Source: Rhyacichthys aspro
Lineage: Eukaryota; Chordata; Actinopteri; Gobiiformes; Rhyacichthyidae
DNA: 64,000 nucleotides
NCBI GenBank assembly: GCA_036850595.1
Contig: CM072168.1
Coordinates: forward strand, 13,941,982 to 14,005,981
Direction of reading: 5' to 3'
The translations under genes were made by a program, and so were the position numbers. Positions 38,111 through 51,496 of the stretch are shown here, piece after piece. Within the stretch, counting starts at the first letter, position 1; each line of letters opens with the position of its first letter. Below the pieces are notes generated by a model. That model was not told the origin of the DNA and made no database searches. It saw only the letters and a list, made by a program, of their open reading frames with translations.

Positions 38111-41100
38111 AGGTCTGTCATTAAAGATAGTGATTTATCAGAAGCTATGGCAAGAATAATGTGCCCAAACGGCTCATTGTTTTAGTATAATTTAGTTTTG
38201 TTGGACAAGACACTGTGGGCGACTACTTCTCGGCAATGTTTTATTAGTTTTATCACCGCAAAGACAAGAATGTGTGGAGTGAAAGAAATATGACAGGGCA
38301 GGACGAGCCAGGAACTGAACACACACATTCGGAGCACGTTTCCTTGCAGGAGTGGGGTCGGGGGGAGAGACAGTTGTGCGGTCTAACTGACTGACCCAGT
38401 GGCTCATGGGGATGCTAACAGTAAAAAAATTGTTAGGATGCTATTATGGATTTATCATGATGCACATTATTAAATATTTGAAGGCCTGTGTACTGAGTTA
38501 TCATCAATAGTATCTAATAAAAATATACCCTGAAGCTTATTTCGGCATTACTTATAAATACAATGTACCCGTATAGTTTGCGTGGTACTAGTAAATTTGC
38601 ACTTGCTATCACTTTTAATAATCCAAACCAAAAAGACCTGACCTGGCTGAGGAATTATGCAATTATGAGGTTTTCACCTTTTTGTTTCACATCTTCAAAC
38701 CACAAAGCTGAAGCATGTGTCATGAGACAAGTAGTTAGATTTTTCTCGTATAAACCCCCGAGGAATGAGAACGCTGGTTATTGAACAATATTAAAAAAAA
38801 AACTATTAACAAAAATTGCACCAATGGCATAAATTAGTATATCCCAGTTCCTTCCAGTCTTTGAAACAGACACCAGTAAAAATATGCCTGTTCAGCCTGT
38901 TCATGTCTCTAAAGTTCCTGGTCACCTCTATCTAAAGGTCTTGTTTGTACAGCAATGAATTTGAGAGAAGTTGCATAGAAATGTCTCCGCCTGCCGGTGA
39001 CTTTTCAGCCCCATACCTCCATCCAAACAGCTGCTCATCCCAGAGGAGAAAGGACAATGAGGGGTCATGATCGAAGCTAACTATCCGTATCGCAGTGAGA
39101 CAGTGGAGAGGTAATGAGTCCTGAGGAACATACCGCACTTCACGGGTGAAGGGCCAAGAGCAGGCTACACTAATGGAAACGATGCACGCTGATCAGTGCA
39201 TAATGTGCACCCAGCACCAGGATTGAATATCATAAAGAAATCCACATGAGGGAAGGTGGGGCCGGGTTAACATTTGAAAAAGGTGCATTGGAGTGACACC
39301 ACATGTGTGCATCAGCAGCATTTTGTTCCATGAGCGGGATCCATCTTCTCCTACGCTAATCAAGGCCTGGTTAGAAGGAAAAAGTCAACGATTCGGGTCA
39401 CTGAACCAACGGCGGTATAACAGAGTAGTATTGCTGTGGAAACCCGAACACAGCCGATGTAAATAAAGTGATCTATTGGTGCCATCTGGAAAAGATTGGA
39501 CTGAAGTTTGCTTCTTTTCTGCATAACGTGGGAGGATCCATTACTGTGTTTATTTACGTAGCTAGAGCTCGCTGAGCAGTAGGATGATGTTGTTGGGGAT
39601 TGAGAGTAGATCCTACACAAACGGTGCTAACAAAGCTGGATTTCTGATATATCCTGAACAATTACAGATTTATAAGGCAAGAGTTTTTCTCTCGTGCTTT
39701 GCAAAATCTCTTTATTTTCCAGGAATTGAAACCAGACCTACATCAAGAAGCGCAGCTCTGCTGTAAGTGTGCAGATACAGTGAAAATTTTTTAGCGGAAT
39801 TTACACATTTTTTTAAAGTTAACAGTTTGCACATAATTAAAGTTATTTAAATTGAGTTATTTATAATTACATTTATTTAATTTTAAATAATGCATATGAC
39901 TTTTACTTAAAATTCCTAATTATTTTCAACTAATGCTATGTGGCACCATAACACAGGTTACCAGCACCACAAATGGCCTGCTGTCTGACAATAAAAGCTC
40001 AATGCTCTCACTCTCATTATTGAATGGCAGTGATCTGGTTGTTGGTAGCTGGTTGTTTAATGTTCTCAAAGCTAATATGTAAAAAGCAAATGCTGTTTTG
40101 ATGATTTGCAATGTTTTTTCAGGTTCAGCCACTGTATACAATAATTATATGTAACTTTTTCTTCTTAGTTTTATAAACTAACATTAAATGTTAAAGTTAC
40201 TTTTATTTTGTAAAAAAATCTAAATTACAAATGGTATTTATCAAGCTTTACAACACACTTTTTAACTATTTTTAATTATTTCTAATTATTTAACTATTTA
40301 AAGAAAATACATTAGAGTAAGACACGAAACTTAGCATTAACTTTGTTTACTTATTCATTTATTTTGTAGTTTATTTTAGTAACAGACAAAATTTAATGTA
40401 AAACATGTTTTTTAAATAGATATAAGTATGCTGTCCTAACAACAAACATTATTTATACAGTTTATTAATCTAAACACTCAGCTGTTGAAACATACAGAAC
40501 ATAGCTACTTTTACCTCTATTTTCTGGTTGTCTTCTCATTCCTGTCAGGAGAGTTGTGTAGGGATGACTGGTATGGTTTCTCCATTTCAGCCATTACAAA
40601 AGTCCTGCTGTGAACTGTACTCAGTCCTACATCTCAAACCAATGGCGCAGAAGCACAGGGCCCCGATGCATCTCGAATCCCCTCATCTCTGTCATCGCTG
40701 TGTGTACATTTGTATATCATATGCAGCAGTAGCCTGTGTAAACACCAGTCTGTAGTTTATATGCTTCTCATTCACTGTTCAGAGCTGAATGGATACAGTC
40801 CACCAGTAACATTTAAAACATTTAGATCAGAAAAAAGCTATTTAAGACACTTTAAGATGGGTACATATTTTATATTTTAATATATGGCTTAAAACACACA
40901 CACTCACACCATAAACAGTCCACTTATTTACACATTTTCGTGGTGTGAGCAGTTATAAAAAGAGTGTGCTGTTTTACTAACGCAACCATTTGCATGTTTT
41001 ACTGGTGACAGAAAACAGACAGTCATACACACGTCAGGAAAAGTAATTTATAACATATTGCAGATGCATGCTTAAAATAGTAAAAACTGAATGGATGTTT

Positions 41101-42969
41101 TTGTCCAAAACAACTACAAATATCTGTTGGATCCTGTAAAATCCACATTAAATTAATTGAGGGCTGCACTTTTGCTCTGATTGAATGTTCTTTAGTATTT
41201 TCATTTATTTTATCATTATATTAATAATATATGCTTCCTGAACAGTTTTTTTATGTCAACTATCAGCTTTAAATTTGCATTCTTCAATAGAGCTGTGAAG
41301 ACTATTACATCAAAGTTACAGTATTTACTTCTTTGTCCTTGTGTTAAAGTTTGACATTTATGCCCAACGGAGGAGAAGGTGCTTGTTAGAGTTCAGCCAC
41401 AGCCGTTCGTCAATACATTATTACAATTGGGGTATGGTGTTGAGCTCAGGTGGAAGACAGGTTCCAGACTCACTTGACTTTACTAAGAAAATCTGGCAAG
41501 CCAGGTTATCGTCAACATAGCATCCGCTGCTGCTTAGACTTAGTGCAGCTGATTCTCCATATATTAAATAAATAATGTAACAATAATGTAATATATAATA
41601 ACTTGTTTTAATCATTTATTTTATTGAATTTATTTATTGAAGCCTGTACAGCAATGGTTGTTGCAAACATGTAATATAAATAAACCTAATCTTAACCTTA
41701 AACTGTTATTGCTTGACTTAACGAGGTTAAGAGGGACATTGGAGGTCATTTTTGGACAGTTGATAAGACTGCTCTAAGGTGATGGGCAGTGGGCCATCTG
41801 CCATCTGTTTTCAAATACAGCAGGAAAGGAGATATAAAGCAAAGAGATGAGAAAAAGGTGACAGCTGAGGCTGTGCTCGGTTCTTACTTTCTTTTAGTGT
41901 AGAGCCAGGAAGTGAAGCTGCCATGTCCCGTTTCCCCCACAATCCCTCACCTGGGCCTGGTCCTCGTGGAGCTCCCCCTGAGTGTGAGGTGCCAGCTTCA
42001 ATCTCCACCATTTCAATTCACTGAGGCAGCCCCCCTCGGGGCCACACTGTTTCCCAACACGGGAGAATGGGACTCTCACGGTGCTTATCCCTCTTTAACA
42101 GTGTAAATGAGGTGGGTTTAACCTTCCTCTGGTTTGGATTAAATGTCACCTTGTTAATGTGGCTCCTTTCTGCTGACAGGGACCGGATCTTGAGATTAAT
42201 AACATAAAAATTGGCCGGGGAAGTTCTTTGCAATTGAAACATATACAGTCTTTAGAGTTTTTAGTTTGTTTATATTATGTTTTCAAAAAAGAAAGGACTC
42301 CTCTGTGCTCATTTTGCAGTGTTTCTGTCCTGTTTAACCATCCCTCATTCTCAATCAATTACAGTCTCACTTGTTCATCTCACTGACAATCCCTGCTCAG
42401 CTGTTAAAGTTCAAACTTCTTTGCTGTCAACAGCTAATCAATTTGTCTACATAAATAACAATAAAAACAATCTAATTTTCTCCTAGTTTTCACATTATGC
42501 TTTTTTCCATTCACACAAACAGGCACATTAACAGCAGCTCATACATGTGCCACATGTGTGGAGCAGATCTGAGGCAGATTGATGTCCACATGTCGCAGAG
42601 TGTCCTGGCTCTAAGCCAGCACTACAGATGAATGGATGTGGCTGGAGCGGAGGCACGAGTGGGCGAAAGAGCAGCAGAAGCGCCACTACTTCAGACGACA
42701 CACCAGGAGGAAACACACTAAGAGGAAAAGGAAAAGCAGAGAGGGCAGATCTGCTGACAGAACTCACTGTTTTTTGCATTTTGAAAATAAAAATAAGAAA
42801 GACTAAAATAAATGTAATTAAGCCCCGAGGTAAACATCATAGAGATGATTTTTAATTCTCTAAACCTTTAGTGTAGCAAACAGAATAAATCCATTTATGC
42901 CACAATCACCAGTGTGTACACTAATGGCGTGCTACTTTTATTAAGATTGAGTTTGAGGATTGGACCAAG

Positions 42970-43285
42970 TGCAAATGTACAGCACTTTTCATGCCCTTTC
43001 CAAAGCGCTTTACATCATGCTTCCATTCACCCCATTCACAAACATTCACACCTGGGGCAGATGGAGAGACAGGCTGCCATACACCAGGCGCTCAAGCCTT
43101 CTCCAGCCACCACCAAACTCACCTCTACAATCACACACATTCATACACCAGCGCTACGGCACTGGAGGCAAGGAGGTGAAGTGTCTTGCCCAAGGACACA
43201 ACAACATATGAACAGGAGGGAGCGGGAATTGAACTGTCAACCTTCTGGTTATTGGACGGCCTGCTCTACCACCTGAGCCACTGCA
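42970..43285 (-). mobile_element. tRNA-derived SINE, minus orientation
   Basis: Read on the minus strand, the 5' end carries an RNA polymerase III A box TGGCTCAGGTGG (43280-43269). About 35 nt later comes a B box AGTTCAATTCC (43235-43225), the spacing and order of a tRNA-type promoter. The body (GGACACTT, CACACATTCATACACC-like words and an AAAGCGCTTT palindrome near 43002-43011) resembles a SINE widespread in teleost genomes. The tail side, near 42960-42990, ends without a clear poly(A). No target-site duplication could be assigned. I do not name the family. Confidence 0.65.
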
Positions 43286-46200
43286 CAAAATGCCAAAGGG
43301 TTCTATCACTGTCAGAAGAAGAACAACAATCCTAGATTGATATATTACACCTGTTGCACAAATTTCCATAACAGCCAGAATCACTACATTAGATAAAGCC
43401 AGATCTAAACATAACATTATGCTTAAAATCATGAAGAGGGGAGAAAAAACATCTCGGACACCCAGTGTCAAATTTTAATCATTTGTCAGTCATTTTAGTA
43501 AGTTTAATGACTAGGAGGCCACAGAACTTCCAAACATTTCCTCTCGGGGGCAGTATCACAGTGTGGTGGTAATGTTCCAGCTCCATGCTGCCAGCACAGT
43601 AAAATGTGGTGCTTTTGATGGCTACATCTGTAGTTAAAACAGCATGAAAGCCTGAGAGCTTTCCCCTGAAGCATACAGCACTGGAGCAGCTCCCATGCAG
43701 CGAAGAGGACTCATCTCTAAAACTCAAACTACAAATGGCACACAGGCCGCACAGTCCTTTGTCTGCTGACTGTGTGGCTTGCACATGTGAGACAGATCTG
43801 TATGGTTAAAACAATAACAGCATATCAATGGCTACACATGGTTTATGAATGAAAGGATCACGTGTCATTTTAATACTGTGACTCCGGATCAAACTAGAAT
43901 GTGACAGTAATGACAAATACAGCAGGCACACATTCATATTAAGATGAAACTACTGCTCTCAAAGCTTTCTGCACTATTGGTCAATGAGAGTAGCTTTAAG
44001 TAAACATCCACTCTTGCATGACTAAGTCTGATGAGATTGGCCCATCATTACAAGGCTCAAGATTTTACAAGCAGTTCAATGAGATATTTTAGCCTCTTAA
44101 TATTTTAATGGAGTGAAGCTGTTTAAGATCTTTGCCTTTCTTCTCACACACATCCACAGAGCTTCAGAGGCTTGCCATATTGTTTGATGGGAATACAGAT
44201 AAAAATGAAGAAGGGAAGAGGCAGAGGTCGAGGACATAAGTACATCTCTTGTTGGAGGACGTTCAAGAAGCTGTATCAAAGGCGCCTTCCTTCCGCTCAT
44301 AAATACCAGCACAATGAATAATATCCCCCACCACACTGCAGCCTCTCAAATCTGCTTAACACATGAGGACCATGACCATCACCCTACTTCAGTCTAATGT
44401 AAGGCAAGCTAACTGCAGCACTATATGTGTCATATGTATGTCGTAACAGAGATGAGACGGCCAACAAGACGGCTTGTGTTCATTAGATAAGGCTCGGCAT
44501 GTACCACACAAGCTGCTGTGTAGTCAGGCCGAAGCTAAATCTTCCAATAAAACTGTCACATTTATGTAATTGCGTTACAATTATGTAAGTAAAATGTGCC
44601 TTTATGGTCAAATTGAAAACATTTGAGGATAACATTTGCTCTGACATGCTAGGATGTAACTTCATAATAAATAAACTCCTAATTTTTGATAGTTTGCGGT
44701 ACAGCTAGGATGATTTGTGGCATTTCTGAGGAGGAGCCGAGGGACGTCTGTGGCTAAAGAGCAGTTACTGACTGACACTGATTCAGGGGTAAGGGAGTAG
44801 TGTCCTTACTTTGACCGTCATTTGAGATTACTTAAGCCTAATTGTACGTAAACTGTGGAGGAATCATTAGAGATTTCGACATTTCTGCGTGCAGCTCGAG
44901 AAACTGGAAATCCTCACATCTTTGGAAAACCACAGGCAGTAAATGGTCTGTCTTAGGATAACTAGAAGTTCTCAAAGCAAGATGAGAGAAAAAAAATTGC
45001 GTCCAACACTTCCATGCCTCTGTTATCAGCCACAGTGATGTGATGGGTACTTGGGCTTTTTCCTACATTTTTTGGAAGATGGGAATGGAGGTAAGGAGAG
45101 GGCAGCGTTCCTTCTTTCCATCAAAGATGCAAAAGGGTAGGACTTCTGCCAATGAGCAGAGCTTTGAAAGTGAAACGTAAGAATGGCAGATCACAGAGGC
45201 CAAAGAAAAATGATATTCTGCTCGTTACGACTCCTCTGGCCTAGGCCTTTGTTGTGGGGGCTTCTGCTTTTAACTGGAAACAGGTCTCGGTGCCTCCTGT
45301 GCCTCGGCAGTGTCCCACATACATACACTGTGCTCAGGCACCAACTCAATCATTTTACCTAAAGCACAGTGACAGCTTGTTAAGGCCAATGGCACATTCA
45401 AAGCCTGGTTCTCTGCAGGAATTTTGTCCTCACCTGTCAGTAAAGACACGAACCAGCTTCTGTTGTTAATAGCAGGTGGACAACAAGAAACTTTGCAGGT
45501 ATGATAACAGGATGGGGCAGAAAGGAGAGGAGGTTACCACATGCCTCTGTTACACAATCATCTGTCAGCACTATCCCATTCTCATGGCCTATCTCCTGAG
45601 ATTGACGTCAAACTATTTCTTCGGTGAATCTGAGAATTTTATTCAACAAAGAAAGATGCAAAAAGAAGAGATAGAGAAAAATAACTTGCCAATTCCTGTC
45701 CCTTATATTTAAAGTGTATGGTTATGGGTATTTCAGTAAAGTCATTAATCATTTGACATCTGACAATGGTGTCTTCACATCTGTCCTGATTAGTTAAGTC
45801 AAACTCTGGCTGGTTTTAGTTGTTTATGCTGGTGTAAACTCGACCATATGCACACAATTCAGAGCATGTGGTGATAAATGAACTTAGAGTCATCTCCACG
45901 TGTGTGAGATATGTGTGCAAACACTGGATGCTTATAGTCCTTGTTTAGAATATTTATAATGGTTTTGTATGGAGTCCTCCTTACGTCTCGCCCCGAGCAC
46001 CCACAACTTTCTTTGAAGCAGCAGTACATATTGATTTTACAGAGAGATCTCCATCCCTGAGTTGAGACAGAAGACATAAGCCCGTACTCTTGCCTTCTCT
46101 GTGTCCCAACAACACGCAAACTCTGCCCAAACACACTTGTGCTTTCCATCTGTAACCTGATATTTTTGAAGGATTAAATGCTCTGTTGAATACAGATGAA

Positions 46201-46869
46201 ATTGTGTAAAACTAATGTGGCGCCACTTTAAATTGACTTCTTTTGTGTTGGTCACCCTTCTTTCATATTTTGGGGAGGGACTGGCAGACTTGAGAGATTG
46301 CCAGAGCTTGTGGCGTGGGAGTGACACAGGCATCTTTATGAAATGAAACAATGAGGTGACTTCTTGTGAGGAGATGGCCTAAGGGTAGGCTGACACATAG
46401 AAAACACACACAGGCTAACTCATCTCAAAGCAGTAAGTTTCAAGAAGAGTCTGAAATTTCTCTAAAAGAAGGAAAATTCAAGTTTAATGTTTAGCATTCT
46501 GTCTTAAAAGCAGAACAAATTCTTTTGTGCTTTGCGCCAAACCATATAATCAAAGCCTAGACTCACAGAAAACAACTCTGGTCTTTTTATTGCAAGAGCC
46601 AGATATTTTGAATAAAAGGGTTGGGATAAATAGGATGGCCAACACAGGGACTCCAATAAAACACATTCATCCTCCTCTCTCTCCTACAGGATCTATATTG
46701 GTGGCAGTGTTGTTAAATTTAATTAAAGAGATTTTTAAGCCTCTTGTCCTCTCCCTATTCCACATCACTGCACATCATTACAGTGAATTATCCAGTGACA
46801 ATATTTACATTATGCTCAGTTTTTTGAGAAAAATATACTTGAGTAGTTGTATTTAAATTGATTAAAGCC

Positions 46870-47020
46870 TGAGTAAGATGCAGCTGTCACAAATAAGGTG
46901 TGTCCCCTTCATTAGCATTTTGTCTATGTCCTGATGGACCAGGTGTGCTCTCTGGCTCTTTTAATGCCAATGAGGGCATCATTATCAGATAATTAGTTCC
47001 ACAATTTTTTCATGTGGCTT
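46870..47020. promoter_or_regulatory. candidate non-coding regulatory block
   Basis: A dense run of homeodomain-type cores (CATTAGC, TTTTAATGCC, GATAATTAG), a CAGCTGTCA E-box/MEIS-like word and a small inverted repeat ATGCC/GGCAT (46963-46979), in an otherwise plain AT-rich region. The combination suggests a developmental enhancer; this is inference. Confidence 0.22.
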
Positions 47021-47539
47021 TCTTATATTTCTACATAATAATAAAGTGGCCACAACTATACTTCACAAGAAAAACTGTGCAGGGCAGTGCTGGACACTAC
47101 AGCAACTAAAAAGACTGTGTATAATGTTGCCTTTACTTCATTACATGGAAGTCTATTAACGATCGGGTTGCCCCCCCAATGAGGTGAGTGCGTTGTTGGT
47201 CATGCTTATTGAGCCATGTGTGACTATGATTGATCATTTACTAGGTTTGTCACATCGCCCACTGCATACAACTGGTATGATGCATTTGAATGTCCGTTTT
47301 GCTCATGTTGACATAAAAAAATTATAAAAAATATAAAAGTATATAAAAGTGCAGCATGTTGTACAGAAAAGCAGATGGTTAGAATCATCAAAAAGAGTTA
47401 AAAGACACTATTTGATAGTGCATTATACATTTTACAATGTAGCTTAATGGCATGGACATTTTTTATACAAGCATTTCTATTCTTATACTTCTTTATTAAT
47501 AAACCATTTCACATGGTTCCAACTTTTAAATAACTCTGT

Positions 47540-47720
47540 CAAATCCATTGCCGCGAGGCCAAACTGAACCCTGTGGTGTGATGCATCTGAAACAAACCAG
47601 GCCTTGAATGACAGATAGTTCCTTGACCTTTACTTGAGATTATCTAATAAAACCGAGGTCAGCCCATTAAATCCCACATGACTTTGTTCTCTGAAGTCAA
47701 ATCTGAGTTTTTTGCATCAG
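47540..47720. promoter_or_regulatory. candidate non-coding block with nuclear-receptor half-sites
   Basis: TTGACCTTT near 47624 and GAGGTCA near 47655 are inverted AGGTCA-type half-sites about 26 bp apart. They lie within a GC-richer island of the gene-poor interval, about 4 kb upstream of the hao2 promoter. Such sites would suit PPAR/HNF4-type control of a peroxisomal enzyme, but the link is speculative. Confidence 0.2.
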
Positions 47721-49489
47721 CATATTTGGCAGAGGAGAGTAAAATCCCTGAGCCAAAGAGAAAAAACAATTATTCACTGGGTATTATTTAGTTGCCATGG
47801 GTGAATATTATGCACAAATACAATTTGAACAATATGCAATTACAGGTCTGGCACAAAACAAACAGCAGATGTAGAAGAACAAGCAATTTGTTTATGAGCT
47901 TCGTATCTCCTGGTCATGTACTGGTCGTGTCCTTGTTGTCTCTATTAAAACTGTTATTACGTTGTGATTTGCATAATTTGTTCAAGTTGGGCATGAGCCT
48001 TGGAGAAAACTGATTGGAGAAGTTGTCACAGCAGATTCAGATTTCACCAGTAACTGATTGGACATGAAGCTTTCCAAATGAGCCCCCAGGACACATGAAA
48101 AGTTTCTGGTGATGAGCAGGAAAAAGGAGAATACATGGGAAAGAAGTCTGAGCACGGAGCATTATGTATTGTGTTATCCTGGTCCTATTTCACAGAGGTT
48201 TTAAATCAAGAGTTTCTGGATTCGCAATGATCAGAAAAGCACTGTCTCACAGTATTTATTACATATTACAAAGAAGAAATGCAGCGCAGCAAGACTTTTA
48301 TATGTTTTTTATATGCAATACAATGTCTTTGTCCCCAAGAGAAGTTCAAGTATTCACCCCAGTAAAAGGGTTCACGCAGACAGGCATCAGGACTCGGAGT
48401 TATTGAACAGTGAGCTTTCTGAACTTCAAAAGGTTTGTATTTTATGTGGAAAATCATTCTGCCTTCTGGAAGAAATAGGAAAATGAATGACAACAGCAAA
48501 CATACTAATAGTCTTTCCACTTTTCTGTGCCCAGTATTCACTTAATCTATTATCAAAGGCACCAGAGCACCATGACTTTGTAGTATATATATCAATTAGG
48601 CAATTTAAGAACTTTAGTTTTTGTTTCTGATACAGACAAAATAAGAAAAAAACAGTTTTACTAGAAATAACATAGTTCACCAATAATGTTATTCACGTAT
48701 GTATTTACGTAGGACAGCAGAGTTTCTGAACATAGCATTACAATATGACCACATTCAAAGTCCCTCAACATTTTACACCTGGTCATTTCTCCTGCTTGTA
48801 ATATCAATTTAAAGGAAAAGTATCCACTTGCCACCAGATATATGCTTCCTAGACACTTTATAGCAGATTCACGTATGCTTTAAAAACCACTGTTTATCTG
48901 TGTTAGCAGGTTCAACTCAGGACTGTACATTCTCCAGCCACTAACCTTCTGGATGTCAATTTCACTCTTTTACATTGGTTTTGGCAATGGCTTTCATATG
49001 AAAAAGATTCAAACCGAAACAAATAAACACTAGCAAAGTTGTAAAACAGCTCCTTATTAAGATTTAGGCCTAAATACACTATGTATCTGTTTAAAGCTTA
49101 CCCTTGAACCAGGCATTTTCAAGTAACTATGACTCATCACCATTTAATAGAAATAATAATGATCTCCTTTGTTTCCGTTTATGGCAATATCTGTTCTTTT
49201 ATAAAGTCTAGTTAACAGTTTATGCATGCAATAAACCACATATTTTGTCAAATAAACTCCATCCAGTTCTCTTCAGGCTTTGAACTTTGATTATAGTCTC
49301 ATTCTTGAGCATTTTACGTGCCTAATGTTTTTGTTTAAATTTCATTTTTGTGGCATACATGTTGTTCGAGTCATTACATGATTTTATAGCCCTCTCTCTG
49401 TGGGAAACTGGAAAGTGTTTTAAAAGCTTAAACCAGATTATTCAATTGCATAAATAAATGAAAATGCGTATGTGGATTTGCGAGGCGTG

Positions 49490-49790
49490 TCGACGGATTG
49501 GGTTGTATTTAGTCTGATAATAAAGCTGGCAGAGACAGAGAGCCTCGCCGGAGCACGATAACACCTTGACAATTCAACACACATGTGGCGTGGCGTGCTG
49601 GGCCGCAGCCTCGGGCCACAGCTCCACCGGCATGTGGAAGAGGTTTTCCACTCAGCTGAAAGTCCAGCACCTCAATACAGTTGCCCCAGAGCCACGTCTC
49701 GCTCTGTGCTATTAAGCATCCAGTCCAGCTGTGGATTAACACAATTTGCACCTCTTCTTGTTGCAGGTAACACACAGATCTCACGCTGGA
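49490..49790. promoter_or_regulatory. GC-rich non-coding block 2 kb upstream of hao2
   Basis: A sharply GC-richer segment with CpGs. Open frames run through it on both strands (49583-49960 plus, 49509-49805 minus), as expected of GC-rich DNA. The frames have no family resemblance. A conserved element or distal promoter is more likely than a gene. Confidence 0.2.
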
Positions 49791-51232
49791 GGTCCGTCTC
49801 GTCACATCTGACCTCTGGCTTGGCCTTCACAGCTCAAATCAAACAATCAAAGCCACTTGCAGAGAAAGACAGACAGCTCTGGAGAAGCCAACATTTGTTA
49901 CAAAAGATATTACATTTACAAAATTCAATAATGCAATCAGAGCAAGAGAATCTAATTTAACTTCACTGCACTCCACCGATGTTTTAAAAGGCTTCAACAA
50001 CTTCTCTGGGCGTTTTGTTTCATCTGCGGTGAGCTGAAACACTGCAGCATTCATACCATCCTCTCTTTCACATCCTGCCATGGATCCATCACTTACAGAG
50101 CGGGACCCTAACATAACAAGCTCACCATATCAAAGGTTAGGACATCTGTGTTTTATATGCAAAGGCCTTCACAACACCTGTCAAAGAGCACTAACAAGTT
50201 TGACATTTCCAGGAAGACCGTACGGTTTTAGCCTTTTTGTTATTGGAGCTTTTGTCTCAGATTTATCAGATTCTGGCTATTATTTTTGGTGATGTGTACA
50301 GACTGATCAGTAAGTGACTCAAACTTCACTGTGTTGTAGTAAATGTGAGGTTGTTTAGTCACGAGGAGAAAGAATAATTTGAATCATTTTTATGTTTACT
50401 AAAAGTGAAATGATTGCCAGGCATTTCCATTATTATATAAACTTAATGATCCTAACTGTTATTATAAAATAAATCATTAAATGGATGGAAGTGAATTTTA
50501 AATAAACGTGTGAAGACATGACATTTCTGTAGCTCAAAACAACTAGTGCAACATGACATGACAATTAATTTATACATTTACGAGCTGGTTGGAGGAGTCA
50601 GAAAACTCTATCATGGAGGCTCTATATAACACTGCACTGCACTGCTTCAGATACACAATTAAACTAAGAAAAACTTTATAATGGACTAAAGGTATTTTTT
50701 ATTGTTTTTATCTAATGTTATGGGGCAAAATTCTGTGTCTGAAAAAAGATTGAAATGTATTGAACTGAATGCCAGCTGAGATGTGTAAAGTTACTTTAAT
50801 TGTTGCTTAAGGTAAGTTACATATTTTCAATTAATTATTCTATAGGTATGACTGACTTTTATTATTAGGTATATTTTGGAAGAAAATACATTTACTCATT
50901 TACTTATTTTCTGTCTTTTCTTCAAAAATTTCAAAAATTTTAAATGTAGTGACAACAATATAAATGTATAATTTTATTTACATTATAAATCTTTAATAAA
51001 CCTTGAATTTAGAGCAGTGTCAGTAAATAATAAAATCAAAAAATAAAATCAAAACCACACTAAAAGCTATTTTAATTGTAGATAATATTAAATAATCTCA
51101 GATAGATGATGTGTATATACCTGGATATAGACTAGTCATTACTATACCTGTTATATTTATGGGAGTGTCAGTGCAGAAGGGAGAGGGGTGGAAGGTTTTT
51201 ATTATTTAAGGAAGCAGGAGGTGTTTGTGGCT

Positions 51233-51239
51233 TATAAAC
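51233..51239 (+). promoter_or_regulatory. hao2: candidate hao2 TATA box
   Basis: TATAAAC preceded by GGCT, with GC/GA-rich DNA on both sides. It lies about 260 bp upstream of a good donor (TTCAG|GTAAGA, 51496/51497), which would close the first non-coding exon of hao2. Inferred transcription start is near 51263. Confidence 0.35.
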
Positions 51240-51262
51240 AACTGGCCCGAGTGAGCTTTCAG

Positions 51263-51496
51263 TGTTTTTGGGCACAAAAAGAGGCCCAGAGTGCTGACAG
51301 ATAGACCTAGCTGGTGTTGGGGCAGCAGTGGGCGGAGCCTCACACATGGGGAGGGAGGGGGGGGTGATAGGTAGTTAGGAAGAGTGGAGGGTGAGGGGGT
51401 TAGGGGGTGGGGTGTTGTAGTGCCCTCTGACACGACCCTGTCACATGAGCAGGCAGCCAACACGCAGCCTACTGCGGGCCGGACACACAGGTTCAG
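51263..51496 (+). other. hao2: inferred hao2 non-coding exon 1
   Basis: Leader segment ending at the donor 51497 (GTAAGA). It contains two G-rich runs, 51348-51364 and 51389-51412; the second is a canonical quadruplex pattern with loops of 3, 3 and 1 nt. Both boundaries are predicted from signals only. Confidence 0.3.

Larger units (their letters stand above)
31041..51230. other. gene-poor interval between wars2 and hao2
   Basis: Twenty kb between the divergent wars2 and hao2 promoters. I find no exon chain, tRNA, transposase or reverse transcriptase remnant. The longest frames (e.g. 49583-49960, 42914-43276, 32685-33014) have no family resemblance; that at 42914-43276 lies in the SINE. Contents that can be named are a T/G-rich simple repeat (33479-33520), a SINE (about 42970-43285) and several motif-rich blocks listed separately. 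The rest is AT-rich and featureless to the eye. Confidence 0.55.

Noticed and set aside
43225..43280. tRNA gene on the minus strand
   Set aside because: A and B boxes are present, but no cloverleaf with paired acceptor stem can be drawn and the sequence continues into a SINE body.
49583..49960. 125-codon plus-strand frame as a gene
   Set aside because: No recognisable domain; the frame is open because of high GC, and the opposite strand is open too.
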